Source: Aralia elata (taxonomy: Eukaryota; Streptophyta; Magnoliopsida; Apiales; Araliaceae). Taken from it: a stretch of 64,000 nucleotides of DNA. Location of the stretch: NCBI GenBank assembly GCA_034770075.1, contig CM068377.1, forward strand, positions 74,165,358-74,229,357. Direction: 5' to 3'. The notes under the pieces were generated by a model. That model worked only from the letters and a program-made list of their open reading frames with translations. It was not told the DNA's origin and did not search any database. The translations under genes were made by a program, and so were the position numbers. Of the stretch, positions 11,970 to 23,007 are shown piece by piece (position 1 is the first letter of the stretch; every line of letters starts with the position of its first letter).

Positions 11970-12559
11970 AGAAATGATGAAGATGAAAGTTTCAACCTGG
12001 GCAGGGTTTGGGAAAAGACAACCAAGGAATTTCCACGCCTATTCAACTGCCCAACCAGACAGGCAGGGCAGGGTTGGGATATTCATGGAGGCATAGAGCG
12101 GGAACCACTCTCAAAGGGAAATCCCATTTCGAATCGACCGGAATCCTAATGCCGAAGGTCCACAATGAACAAGGACAGACAAGCCCGTGTCCGAAATTAG
12201 AAGGTAAAGAATTAACTCCTGCGGATGATGAGTCAGTCAAAAGGAAGAGTTTCCTGCGGGAGGTCATTGCAGCAGTTCGAAAACCAAATGCTATATCTCT
12301 GGACCATCAATAAACATTGGAGTGGGGAAGGATACGGCCACAACGTCGGGAGCCCTACAGAGTGGTGCCTGTCATCGATTGGGCAGAGTTAGTTATCCCT
12401 AATAAAGCTGTGAGGGAGGACGGATACGATGTGGCGGTAGTCGTCAAGGAAGTCCCTGGAACACAGCCGTACTGTCATATGTCGCATCCCGACTGATCTG
12501 ACCACCGATAACTGGACGGTGGAGCCAAATAATATCCAGACAAGGGTAAAACATGGTGT

Positions 12560-12718
12560 CGGGGTGGTAGACCCCGGAGAGTGGGGGATGAATGTCTACC
12601 AGTTTTGGTTCTTTATTTTATATTTTGCATAACTATGTTAGTTTGTCATGTTTATTTTAAGAGCGACCATTGTGGAAAGATGAATTATATATATGACAGT
12701 ATTTTGTTTCAATGTCAG
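12560..12718 (+). other. Candidate intron between protease and reverse transcriptase (B)
   Basis: A T-rich stretch separates decayed protease-linker coding sequence from acidic linker coding sequence. It ends in a good splice acceptor (tttgtttcaatgtcag, AG at 12717-12718). Donor choice is uncertain: several GT sites lie at about 12545-12600. Ogre elements are known to splice out an intron at this place. Here the call rests on position and acceptor context only. Confidence 0.4.
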
Positions 12719-14284
12719 GTGTACCAATTTGAGTATTCCTTGCTTAACAAGCGATCCCTCAAATTTGAATGATGACTATGATTTTGATATCGAGCTGGAT
12801 TTCGATTTAATGGGTATTGAGCAGGACGAGACAGATTACGATGACGCGCCTGACGAGATCAAAGGGTGGGTCGAGGATAAACCCAAACCCAACTTTAGAC
12901 CAAAACCGTCACCATAAATATCGGAAACCCCTGACCAACCCAAAGAGCTCAAAATCGGGACAGACCTGACCCCTAACCAGAAAGTAGAAATGACCCAAAT
13001 TGCTACACCAGTATGCAGGATGTGTTTCGCCTGGTCTCATGAGGACCATGATCGGATTATCCACCGACATTGGGGTACACCAGCTGCCCATCAAGGAGGG
13101 TTTCAAGCCCGTCAAGCAAAAACTAAGAAAGCTAAAACCGGAGTGGAGCTTGAAGGTAAAGGAGGAGATCATCAAACAGTTCAGAGGCTGGAATCATCAT
13201 GGTGTCCACCTATCCCAGAATGGTTGTCCAATGTGGTTCCAGTGGCTAAGCCTGGAGGAAAGGTGAGGGTATGTGTTGACTATAGAGATCTGAACAAGGC
13301 CCAGTCTCAAGGATAATTTCCCAGTACCTTTTATACACATATTGGTGGATAACACAAGCTCAATACGAGATGTACTCTTTCGTTGATTGCTTTTGCGGGT
13401 GATATCATCAGATAATGGTGGCAGAGGAGGACCGGGAGAAAACAGCCTTTCATCACCCCTTGGGGCACTTTCTGCTATAGACGGTTGGCTTTCGGTCTCA
13501 CAAATGCAGGGGCTACTTATCAAAGAAGCTATGATGGCCCTGTTCCACGATATGATGCACAAGGAGATAGAGGTCTACGTGGATGACATTATCGTGAAGT
13601 CAAAGATAGAATCTGATCATGTGACCCATCTCCAAAAGCTATTTGACCGGCTCAGAAAAATATAATTTAAGGCTCAATCCGCAAAGTGTGCTTTCGGAGT
13701 GCAATCGGGCAAACTCTTGGGATTCCTAGTTAGTGATCGTGGCATCGAGTTGGATCCGGCCAAGATTAAGGCCATTGTGGATATGCCGGCACCCCGCACT
13801 GAAAAGGAAATAAGAGGATTTCTGGGAAGAATAAATTTCATCAGCCGCTTCATATCCCATTTGACAACCACGTGCGAGCCAATTTTCAAGCTGTTAAGAA
13901 AAGATGTCTCCCAAGAATGGAATGAGCAATGCAGGAAGCCTTTCAGATCATTAAGAAGCAGCTGACGGAAGCACCCGTGTTAGTAACCCCCCGAAGGATG
14001 AGATCCCTCTATTCATGTATATATCAGTCAATGACATTGCGATGGGCTGTATGCTGGGGCAGAAGAATGAATCAGGCAAAGAGCAGGCCATTTACTACCT
14101 CAGCAAGAGGTTTAGCCGATGTGAACAGAATTACACCCCTATCGAAAGGACCTGTTGTGCTTTGGCTTGGGCTTGCAATGAGATTACAGCATTATCTCCA
14201 TGGGCACACCACGTACCTGATATCAAGGATGGATCCCCTGAAATATATCTTTGAAAGGCCCATGCTGAACTGTCGACTTTCAAG
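12719..14284 (+). pseudogene. Element B reverse transcriptase and first RNase H
   Basis: After an acidic linker (12720-12915), reverse-transcriptase sequence runs from about 13060. KVRVCVDYRDLNKA is near 13262-13303 and the catalytic YVDD is at 13576-13587 within VYVDDIIVKSK. The thumb/connection follows at 13700-13960 with GFLGRINFISRFI. The first RNase H is at about 13990-14280 (IERTCCALAWA). Frameshifts near 13190, 13310-13390, 13665 and 13950 break the reading. These enzymes copy the element RNA into DNA and remove RNA from the hybrid. Not functional as written. Confidence 0.85.
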
Positions 14285-15322
14285 ATGGCAGTTAATCTTG
14301 CAGCAGTTCGACATTGTATACGTAACTCAGAAAGCCATGAAGGGGCAGGGAATTGCAGATCAATTGGCAGAGGCGCCATCAGGGGGATGGAGCCTTTAGA
14401 CACTCCTCTGCCGGGCGAAGATGTATTCTGGATCTTGCACGCGAGAGGAGATGACGAGGGGCAGTTCTGGAAATTGTATTTTGATGGTGCTATGAATGCG
14501 AATGGGGCAGGAGCCGGAGCAGTCCTGGTCTCTATCACAGGAGAGCAATACCCCGTAGCCACTAAATTGCAGTTCAGTAACTCAAACAACACAGCTGAGT
14601 ATGAGGGATGTATATTGGGACTCCGTTTGGCTCGCGATATGGGGGTGAAAAGGTTAGCAGTGTTCGGGGATTCGGAGCTGGTAATCAGACAAGCGATCGG
14701 GATGTACAGCACTAAAGAGCTCCGGTTGCTTCCATACCACCGTTGTGTTATCCAACTGATGCAAGAGTTCGAAGATATCGCTTTCCGACACATCCCCCGG
14801 GGACGGAATGATTTCGCCGATGCATTGGCGACTTTAGCTTCTCTAGTCCACACAATCAAGAGCAGGAACGTTCCACAGATTGAGATAGCAGTGCAGAACG
14901 CCCCGGCATACGAGGAGCACGTGGCGGTACTATCGGACGAGGGGGTTCTGCCAAAGCAGCCTTGGTATCACGACATAAGGGAATATCTGAGGGATAGATC
15001 CATTCCCGACCAAGCCAACCGAGCGGAGAGATTGAGAATTCAAAAGATGGCAATGAAATTTTATCTGAGCGGAGATTCACTGTACAAGAGGGATGCCAAT
15101 TTGGGATTGCTACGATGTGTAAATGAAATGCAGGCCCAAAAGATTATGGACGAAATACATGGTGGAGTGTGTGGGCCACACATGAGTGGGCCGATGCTGG
15201 CCAAGAAGATCTTGAGAACGGGGCATTACTGGTTGACGCTGAAAGCCGACTGTGATGATCACGTCAATCGGTGTTACCATTGCAAGGCGCACGGTAATGT
15301 TATACAGGCGCCTCCCAATTAA
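14285..15322 (+). pseudogene. Element B second (archaeal-type) RNase H and integrase zinc domain
   Basis: This 345-codon frame is the longest intact piece of B. An RNase H fold spans about residues 63-185 with the acidic set Asp67 (YFDGA), Glu105 (NTAEYEG), Asp129 (FGDSELV) and Asp179 (DFADALA). This additional RNase H besides the one preceding it is the hallmark of the Tat clade. The frame continues into the integrase N-terminal zinc domain (about residues 290-340), with histidines in IHGGVCGPHMSG and the cysteine pair in CYHC. The first ATG is internal to the polyprotein, not a true start. Confidence 0.88.
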
Positions 15323-16207
15323 CTGCACTGTATGACCTCCCCTTGGCCATTCTCAATGTGGGGTATGGATGTGATCGGACCAATAGAGCCCAAAGCAAGC
15401 AAACGGTCACCGATTCATCTTCGTCATGATCGATTACTTCACTAAATGGGTAGAAGCAGCTTCTTACCCCAAAGTAACTCAGGAGGTCATCGTCGGTTTC
15501 ATCAGGAATAATGTCATTTGCCGATACGGGTAACCTGAGGTTTTAGTCTCCGACAATGCCAAGAATTTGAACAATGCCCTCATGAAGGGATTATGCGACC
15601 AGTTTAAGATCAAACACCTCAATTCTGTCATTTACCGTCCTAAGATGAATGGGGCAGTAGAGGCTGCAAATAAGAATATCAAGAAGATCATGGCGAAAAT
15701 GTCCGCTAATCATCGGGGATGGCCGGATCTGCTACCTCTCACCTTGCTGGCGTACAGAACGTCGGTACGTACTTCTACAGGGGCAACCCCGTACGCTCTG
15801 GTATACGGAATGGAGGCGGTTCTGCCAGTTGAGGTTGAGATGGGCGTCCCTCAGAATCTTGATTGACGCTCAGATAAACGAGGAGGATTGGATGCAAAGT
15901 CGGTACGACCAATTGGCCCTAATTGATGAAAGGAGGGTGGCCGCTGTGTTGCACGGTCAGTTATATCAGCAAAGGATCTCTCGATCATATGACAAGAAGA
16001 TAAGACCTCGAAAATTCAAAGAAAATGACCTAGTGTTAAAGAGAGTAATGCCTTGTCAAGACGAAGCCAAAGGGAAGTTTGCCCCGAACTGGGAGGGGCC
16101 TTTTGTGATTAAGAAAGTGTTGTCCGGAGGAGCCCTCATACTGCAAGAAATGGACGGGGAGGTGTTCCCACAACCTCTTAATTCCGACTCGGTGAAGCGG
16201 TTCTATG

Positions 16208-16212
<5 letters not shown>
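15323..16212 (+). pseudogene. Element B integrase core and C-terminus
   Basis: The integrase core inserts element DNA into the host. The catalytic triad is visible: Asp in GMDVIG (codon 15367), Asp in VSDNAKN (codon 15552) and Glu in GAVEAANK (codon 15660). Exactly 35 residues separate the second and third. A stop near 15531 and a frameshift near 15855 break the frame. The C-terminal part ends with NSDSVKRFYA and the stop at 16210-16212. No chromodomain is visible, as expected for Tat elements. Confidence 0.88.

Positions 16213-16242
<30 letters not shown>
16211..16242 (+). repeat. A32 tract overlapping the pol stop codon of B
   Basis: A run of 32 A residues begins within the TAA that ends the integrase frame. 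It lies inside the element, about 1.8 kb before the 3' LTR, so it is not a normal polyadenylation tail. Its length is likely unstable and hard to sequence. Confidence 0.9.
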
Positions 16243-16245
<3 letters not shown>

Positions 16246-16271
16246 CCCTCATCATTTTTCTCCTCGTTCTT

Positions 16272-16330
16272 TGAAGGAACGAACTACGTAGGACCTGATC
16301 TCCCGACTTGTGGGGGTACGTAGGCAGCCA
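16272..16330 (+). other. Conserved-looking block after pol in B
   Basis: A block contains GAACTACGTAGGACCTGATC and, after a short hairpin (CTCCC, loop GACTTGT, GGGGG), GTACGTAGGCAGCC. The word TACGTAGG occurs twice, flanking the hairpin. I recall similar blocks just downstream of integrase in other plant Tat elements, but cannot check that here. Role unknown; an RNA structure is possible. Confidence 0.5.
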
Positions 16331-16844
16331 TTGTGGCACGGTCCCATTCCTTACAAATAACCCTTTCTTCTATCAAAACCGATTCCCAACAGCCAGAAAA
16401 CCTTCCTACACCCTCGAAACTCTCCCGAAACCAGCCACCTGATCAGTTTCATCTCAAATGACCTAACCCTAACCCAACCAAGCAGTTAGCCCGAATCTAA
16501 GACTCAGCCGATGAAATCGACAGGATATGCGGCAATATTTGACAAGTCCCCATCAAGACTTGAGAAGAGAAAGAAGGCGAAATATCAAAATCATGGTTAG
16601 CTGGATAAAATGAGGGTCCAATGAAAGGCAACGATACGACAAAAAGGGGAAAACGACTAAATCTAAATACTTGTCTATATAAATAGGTCATTTTGTTACA
16701 AGGTTTCTCTTTTGATAACCGATGAAACTAACATAGTCTATGCAGGAAATAAAATGATCTACCAATCTGAAGCTAATCGAAGCAGGATGGATAAAGTGGT
16801 GGATAGATCTGAGGCATCGACATTCCCTGCAATCTGCTGCCACA

Positions 16845-17057
16845 TCATGTCGACGCGATCCAATAAGCAGTGGCTCGGCTAACGGCCTCAGAGTGAGCAT
16901 CTATATTTGCCTTAGTCTGCAATACAATGGCGTCTCTATCAGCATGAACAACATCCCTGACCAGGATAGCAGCATCTCTCTCAACAAGAGCAGCATACCT
17001 CTCAGCCTCGGTAGTAATCGAGATGCGTGAACACCGGATGGACCGGGACCTAATGGC
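16845..17057 (-). pseudogene. Antisense frame (aORF-like) in 3' region of B
   Basis: A minus-strand frame open for 70 codons encodes a helical, Ala/Glu/Arg-rich peptide with words such as TEAERYAALVERDAAILVR and ADRDAIVL, resembling a coiled coil. Antisense extra frames between integrase and the 3' LTR have been described in Tat-lineage elements, and this is the right place and strand. The frame has no ATG and probably continues upstream in other frames after indels (to about 17230). No homologue is recognised with certainty. Confidence 0.45.
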
Positions 17058-17380
17058 TCAGAATACCCTCCGCAAAGCCCGCCGACACCGGAAAGAATAA
17101 TAAGGATCAGGAACGTTCCGGAAGATCATCTGCCGTATCTCTGTCACCGGCGACAAACCGTCCAATCAGCGGAGAAGCCACCGACCAATCCTGTGGGAGG
17201 ATCGAGATCCAAGCATACCACGACATCTGGCGACGACACCTGTGGAAAATAGTATCAAAAAGACTGTACAGGGGTCATTCTCTATCCATGAATAAAAAGC
17301 TTGCATCATACATGACTCGTTATGTGAAAATAAAATACAAAATTCTGAATAAGTCGGACGTCGAACACGACGAATCAAAG

Positions 17381-17979
17381 CAAACCGCGACAGAGTGGTG
17401 AGCAAACCCTGGGAAGGGCTAAGATCCACGCGAACCACAACAAGATGGTGAGCAACCCTGGGAAGGGCTGATATCCATAAAAAGAAAAAAGACAAAAACA
17501 ACAAACCCTGGGAAGGGCTGAGATCCAAGCAAACCGCGACAGAGTGGTGAGCAAACCTGGGAAGGCATCCAAGCAAACCGCGACAGAGTGGTGAGCAAAC
17601 CCTGGGAAGGGCTGAGATCCACGCGAACCACAACAAGATGGTGAGCAACCCTGGGAAGGGCTGATATCCACAAAAAGAAAAAAAGACAAAAACAACAAAC
17701 CCTGGGAAGGGCTGAGATCCAAGCAAACCGCGACAGAGTGGTGAGCAAGCCTGGGAAGGCATCCAAGCAAACCGCGACAGAGTGGTGAGCAAACCCTGGG
17801 AAGGGCTGAGATCCACGCGAACCACAACAAGATGGTGAGCAACCCTGGGAAGGGCTGGTATCCACAAAAAAGAAAAAAAAGACAAAAAACAACAAACCCT
17901 GGGAGGGGCTGAGATCCAAGCAAACCGCGATAGAGTGGTGAGCAAACCCTGGGAAGGGCTGAGATCCAAGCAAATCACG
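17381..17979 (+). repeat. Higher-order tandem array, 194-bp period, in 3' UTR of B
   Basis: About three copies of a 193-194 bp unit start at 17381, 17574 and 17768; a final partial copy reaches 17979. Each unit is built of 40-55 bp subrepeats sharing gagcaaaccctgggaagggc. One subrepeat variant ends in an A-rich stretch (aaaaagaaaaaagacaaaaa). Because 194 is not a multiple of three and the unit lacks stops on the minus strand, long antisense frames run through it in several frames. These are artefacts of repetition. Confidence 0.92.
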
Positions 17980-18069
17980 TATGTATTGTCATTCTTGTGC
18001 ACTGTCATTCGTGCATCGAGTGTCTATTCTTTATCCTGTTCATTTCATTTATCATTTCATAAACATGAT

Positions 18070-18082
18070 AAAGAGGGGCAGC
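18070..18082 (+). other. Polypurine tract of element B
   Basis: aaagaggggcagc lies immediately before the TG of the 3' LTR. This is where plus-strand synthesis is primed. Confidence 0.75.
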
Positions 18083-20229
18083 TGTAGACACCCGATTTTT
18101 GCATTTCCTATACTAACCCTGACAGGAGGGCAAAATCGTCAATTGACCCGACACACGAGAATAAAGGGTGGACATAAGGACGAAACCCTCAAGAAAACCA
18201 CCACGACGGGATGATATTGAAGCCGACACGACAGCAAGCGAATGTCGAGAGTCAGTTACTGATCACTGTGCTTACCCGGATGACGTGGCACGTTTCCCGA
18301 CGGTTTCTGGACTGCCGAGCGCAAACCCGTCAGCGGGAACCAACGGTACGACACGAAAATCGAGACGAGGCACGGAAAACGAGAAAATCAGCACAGTTAG
18401 CCGCAGATCAATTCGCGGCCAAGGACGGAACTCGAGGCAGCACGGGACTCGAAGCGCACGGGACTCGAGCGCGGCTGGGGGGAGAACCAAGGGCCAGCCG
18501 CAGATATATCTGCGGCCAGCCGCAGATAGATCTGCGGCTGCCCTTGACAGTGCTATATTAGGCCAGTTCGCATACAGGAAGAAAAAAGAAGAGGATTCAG
18601 CAACAGCAGCAGTTCGGGAGAAGAAGAAAAAACAGCAAGAAAACAGCAAAAATTAGGAGAGAAAAGAGTGAAAAGAGTGAGGAATTGTACCAATTTTGTG
18701 AGATTATATCTCATATTTTCTACTCTACTCAATACACAAATTCATACATATTGTGGGGATTAATTGCAAGGTGAAAAAACCATTTGTTCTTAGCATTTTG
18801 TTATAAATACCATTTTGTTAATCTTTTTGGTCATCCGAATTACCTTGAATGTAGTTTTTTTCATATGTTATTGTGAAGCCATGGGTTAGGGACTATTAGT
18901 GAGGGTCTCATCGGAATGAAATTCCCCCTAATAGCCCGATGATATCCATTTGGTGCAAATCTTAGCTATTATGATATGGTATCATTCATAGTGTATTTCG
19001 ATCATCATTGTAAGATATCCTAGAGTGTTAGGCATCCCGTTGTTGTTTATTTTCGTTTATATCCATTTGGTGGTTGTGCAATAAGTTCGGATGTGAGCCT
19101 AGGAATGCGACCACCCCGTGGTCCAAATCCGATGATGGACATTTTTGAATGTATGTAATCGGGTGGATGTATCCGTTATTGTAAATATGTAATCGTCGGG
19201 CCTTAAAAACGACGCCAAGGCGATAATCGTGTTTAAGGCCCCGAAATAGTGAAACTTGTGGATTGTGGGCGTTTGGGGTTATTTTGATGGTTTACATGCC
19301 CATGAATAGCCCCGACGTGTGTTTATGCTTGATTGGATTTTGTGACATGAAAAATAATTTTAAAGATTAAACGATGAAGGTTTTTCCTTAAAATCAAGCA
19401 AACTAGGAGGTTAACATCATGTAGCTTAAAATTTGGAGGTGTGTTAATGAATGTCGATTTCTATTAAACGAGAAGGCTAAAGAAAGTCGTTTTCAAACGT
19501 CACTAAAATGGTTTTTATAAAAATAAAACAACGTTTTATTAAATCTTGGTGCGTAGGGTGAAAGATATCCTAAAAGTTGCCCATACATTTTATGAAGGCA
19601 ATGTATAGATTTCGATTCCTATTTTTACGAAGGTTTAAAACTCTTGTTTTGCCAAAACGACGCTTAATGAAAATCTCATAGTTTTTGCTAATTAAAATCA
19701 ATCCTTTTCTCATAAAAGCTTTCTCGTTTAAGCCGATGGACGTTCTAAGACATGCTCAAATTAGAACACAATTTTCCCTAATAATCCAAATGATTCTTTT
19801 ATGCAAGCTCACCACAACATTTACATAGGCACACACACACATACACGCACACACACATTTCATGAATTAAAGGATAGGAAAGCATCAAGATTGCGGTAAA
19901 CCGTGCTTCACGGAAAGTCGAGGGGTGCCTAACACCTTCCCCTCACTTAAGCAAGCCCCCGAACTCTATGAATCTCGATTCGCAGACCAATTGATTCGGA
20001 GTCACATATGAGCCAGCGATTTATAAAAAATGAAAACTCGGATGAGTTGGTACATCCATTTCAAATATACCAACTGGCGACTCTGGTTAAATTGGCTCAT
20101 CATAAAAACAATTTTTAAAAAACCCCGTCGACATTAATGCCGACCTTTTCCAAAAAGGCATCTAACAAAAAGGCTAAAAATCGGAAAGGGTTACAACCCC
20201 CGCGTAAGCGATTCCTCCCGGCGTCGACA
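18083..20229 (+). mobile_element. Element B 3' LTR (2147 bp)
   Basis: It is colinear with 6341-8508. Differences over the first several hundred bases are all 1-4 nt indels, many in homopolymers. A local patch at 19980-20050 differs from the 5' LTR by many substitutions. It carries two adjacent palindromes, 18497-18516 (perfect, 20 bp) and 18517-18540 (11-bp arms, 2-nt centre). It is followed by the TATTG target duplication and the rest of the A LTR. Confidence 0.95.
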
Positions 20230-20234
20230 TATTG

Positions 20235-21134
20235 TAAACTGAATATGATGTTACTTAGAGCTATCATGAGCTAATTCTTCAATTCTAAGATTCAATGGAA
20301 CCCAACTCATAGTTTGTTTTGAATGCTCTCTCTTTGAATATTAGTTAGACTCTTGTGAATTGGAGTTCATAGCCTATGTTTATGGATTAATTGTTTGGCC
20401 CATAATTACCTTCGTAATCTATATAAAATTGAGAAATGGAATATAGGTTGAGACCTAGCTATGAATTCATGTGAAAATTGGATATTCTTATGGGTAATAT
20501 ATGACATTATGTGATGTGAGTCTTGCGTATTATTCTCAAGGGTTGATAATTTGATTGTATTTAGGATAGACATATACCTAAATACCACATGTATCCATTT
20601 GAGAATCCTTGCTTAATGATTTCTATTGTGAAAGTTGGTAATTGATAGAGTAGTTAATGAGATTTTACATGACATATATCTTATTGATTGTTCTTGATAT
20701 GAGATTCTTACTAGTGTGTAGAATAGAGATATATCTATACACCACAATAGGAAATACGTATTCGATCATCGAGAGAGGCTTATACATACTTGTGATTTCT
20801 CGGGTAACAATTCTTGTGTTCTAACTAGTTGATAAAGAGAGAGTTGTGATTTACAAATGAAGAGTTGGGGGAAATTGTAGTCTTAGATCTTTCTATCTTG
20901 AATTCTATCCGTGTTTCGTTTAATCCTTGCTTTCTTAATTATCTTTATTTAGTTTTAATCAAAAAAAAAATTAAATCACATCATCATTATTTAAATAAGA
21001 TTAATTTGTCATGCAATTGGTAATTGATTATTATTTGACATAATTTCTCGTGGGTTCGACACTCTACTTATCTTATATTACTTGTGGACCGCGTATACTT
21101 GCGCGTATTTTATTGATTGCAAAATCGAGCAACA
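20235..21134 (+). mobile_element. Element A 5' LTR, second part
   Basis: It continues the A LTR after the B insertion and matches 30980-31879 with scattered substitutions. It ends CGAGCAACA. Together with 5619-6340 it makes an LTR of about 1.62 kb, against 1.65 kb for the 3' LTR. Confidence 0.93.
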
Positions 21135-21140
21135 AGTTTT

Positions 21141-21158
21141 TGGCGCCGTTGCCAAGGA
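21141..21158 (+). other. Primer binding site of element A (tRNA-Asp type)
   Basis: TGGCGCCGTTGCCAAGGA lies six nucleotides after the LTR end. It matches the complement of the plant tRNA-Asp 3' end except for AA in place of GG. The two mismatches probably arose after insertion. Confidence 0.88.
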
Positions 21159-21261
21159 ATTATTTTACAATAATTTTACCAATATTGATTATAGTCGAAT
21201 TGATGTTAATTTAGACTTGTGTTTAATATTTCATTTGATTGTGTAGGTACTCTTGATTTGT

Positions 21262-23007
21262 ATGCGCCGAGCACATAGTCTAGAGTTATTTCTTTACGAT
21301 CCTGAGATCGAGAGAAATATCCGAAGACTAAGAAGAGAAAGAATCAGGGGTTCTAACAATCAAGAAACTATGGCGGCAGAGGAACAAAAAGCATTGAGAG
21401 ACTATGTAACGCCATAGATAAGTGATTTGCAATCTACTATCACAAGGCCGACAATAACTGTAAATGCCTTTGAAATTAAACCGAGAACAATACAAATGGT
21501 GCAAAACTCGGTACAGTTTGGGGGTATGGCTAATGATAAACCTAATGAGCATTTATTGAGCTTCATTGAGATATGTGATACTTTCAAATTTAATGGAGTG
21601 ATGGATGGTGCTTTGAGACTTAGACTTTTTCCATTCACTTTGAGAGACAAAGCTAAGAGTTGGATTCACTCATTGCCACCAGGGTCCATCACTACATGGG
21701 CAGACTTAGCACAAAAATTTTTGCCAAAATTCTTCCCTCCTGCAAAGTCTGCTAGATTGAGAAATGGAATTGCAACCTTTGAACAACATCATGGAGAATC
21801 ATTGTATGAGTCATGGAAGAGATACAAAGATTTGCTTCGAAGATGCCCTCATCATGGATTACCTCAATGGATGCAATTGAATACCTTTTGCAATGTATTA
21901 GGATCTCACACTCGATCTTGCATTGATGCAGCTGCGGGAGGATCTTTTATGGCTAAGAATTATGGAGAAGCACATGATTTGTTAGAGGTCATGGTTGCCA
22001 ATAACTACCAATGGCCAACTTCTAGAATGAATCAGCGGGGGGTATTAGAAGTGGATGCCATCACGTCCTTAGCAGCTCAGATGACAGCAATGTCAAAGAA
22101 AATTGATTCCATGGTTGATTTAAAAGTGCAACAGATAGCCCTTATTTGTGAGTTATGTGCGGGGACACATGCCACCGACCGGTGTCCCATTAATCCTGAG
22201 GCAGTTCAGTTTGTGAGTAGCTACCAGAGACCACCAAACCCATACCAAAACACCTACAATGCTGGAAATAGGAACCACCCTAACCTTTCATGGAGCAACA
22301 ACCAAAATTATCAACAAGCTCCAAAACCACACCATCCACCAGGGTTCCAAAATCAGCAACAACACCATCCAACCCAGTCTTCTCAAGCAGAAAGAAAGTC
22401 AGATTTTGAAGAGTTGATGTTGAAACACATGGCTAGCTATGATGTGTTGATAAAGAGCCAAGTAGTAGCAATCAAAAATTTGGAAAATCAAATGGGACAA
22501 ATTGCTAGTTCATTGTCAAATAGACCCGAGGGATTTCTTCCTAGTAACACAGAAACTAATCCAAGGAGAGAAGGGAAAGAGGAATGTCAAGCAGTAACAC
22601 TCAGAAGTGGAAAACAAACCCTACAGGAACCTGAGGTGCAAAAGGAGGCAGCCCATTCATGTCCCTCTCCAAATTTGATTTCTGTAGATTTTTCTAAGGA
22701 AATGGACAGTAGTGTGTCACTTGAGTCAGAACAGAGAGATATCATGGATAAACCCAATGTTGTTCCTACACCGAAAGTATTTCCACCAGTGCCTTTCCCT
22801 CAAAGACTGCAAAAACAGAAATTAGACAAGCAGTTTGCTAAATTCCTAGAGGTCTTCAAAAAGCTACAAATTAACATTCCTTTTGCAGAGGCTTTAGAAC
22901 AGATGTCAAGCTATGCTAAATTCATGAAGGGTATTCTGTCTAGAAAGAAGAGATTAAATGATTTTGAAACAGTAGCTTTAACTGAGGAATGTAGTGCAGT
23001 GTTATAA
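21262..23007 (+). pseudogene. Element A gag
   Basis: The capsid/nucleocapsid precursor of an Athila-like element. I chose ATG 21262 because it begins a basic N-terminus with DPEIERNIRRLRRER, as usual in this family, in frame with the rest. The conserved block GMANDKPNEHLLSFIEIC is near 21523-21576, and a retrotransposon gag domain with LPKFFPPAKSARLRNGI follows. A knuckle-like C-x2-C-x3-H-x4-C (CELCAGTHATDRC) is at about 22149-22187, then a Pro/Gln/Asn-rich linker. A TAG at 21415-21417 and the terminal TAA at 23005-23007 interrupt a frame that otherwise continues into protease. Each could come from a Gln codon by one C-to-T change. Confidence 0.88.

Larger units (their letters stand above)
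6341..20229 (+). mobile_element. Element B: Tat/Ogre-like Ty3/gypsy retrotransposon
   Basis: A complete 13.9-kb element with LTRs at 6341-8508 and 18083-20229, flanked by TATTG duplications (6336-6340 and 20230-20234). The uninterrupted site survives in the 3' LTR of A near 30975-30990. Order: LTR, tRNA-Arg primer site, leader, gag, protease, intron-like gap, reverse transcriptase with RNase H, second RNase H, integrase, long 3' untranslated region with conserved block, antisense frame and tandem array, polypurine tract, LTR. The second RNase H and long 3' region are typical of the Tat clade. gag-pol has many frameshifts, some possibly sequence errors. Confidence 0.93.

Noticed and set aside
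17166..18008. Long minus-strand frames (up to 280 codons) with repeated Pro/Phe/Gly/Leu-rich peptides
   Set aside because: They run through the 194-bp tandem array. The same peptide appears in several frames because the unit lacks stops and is not a multiple of three. Low-complexity artefact, not a repeat protein gene.
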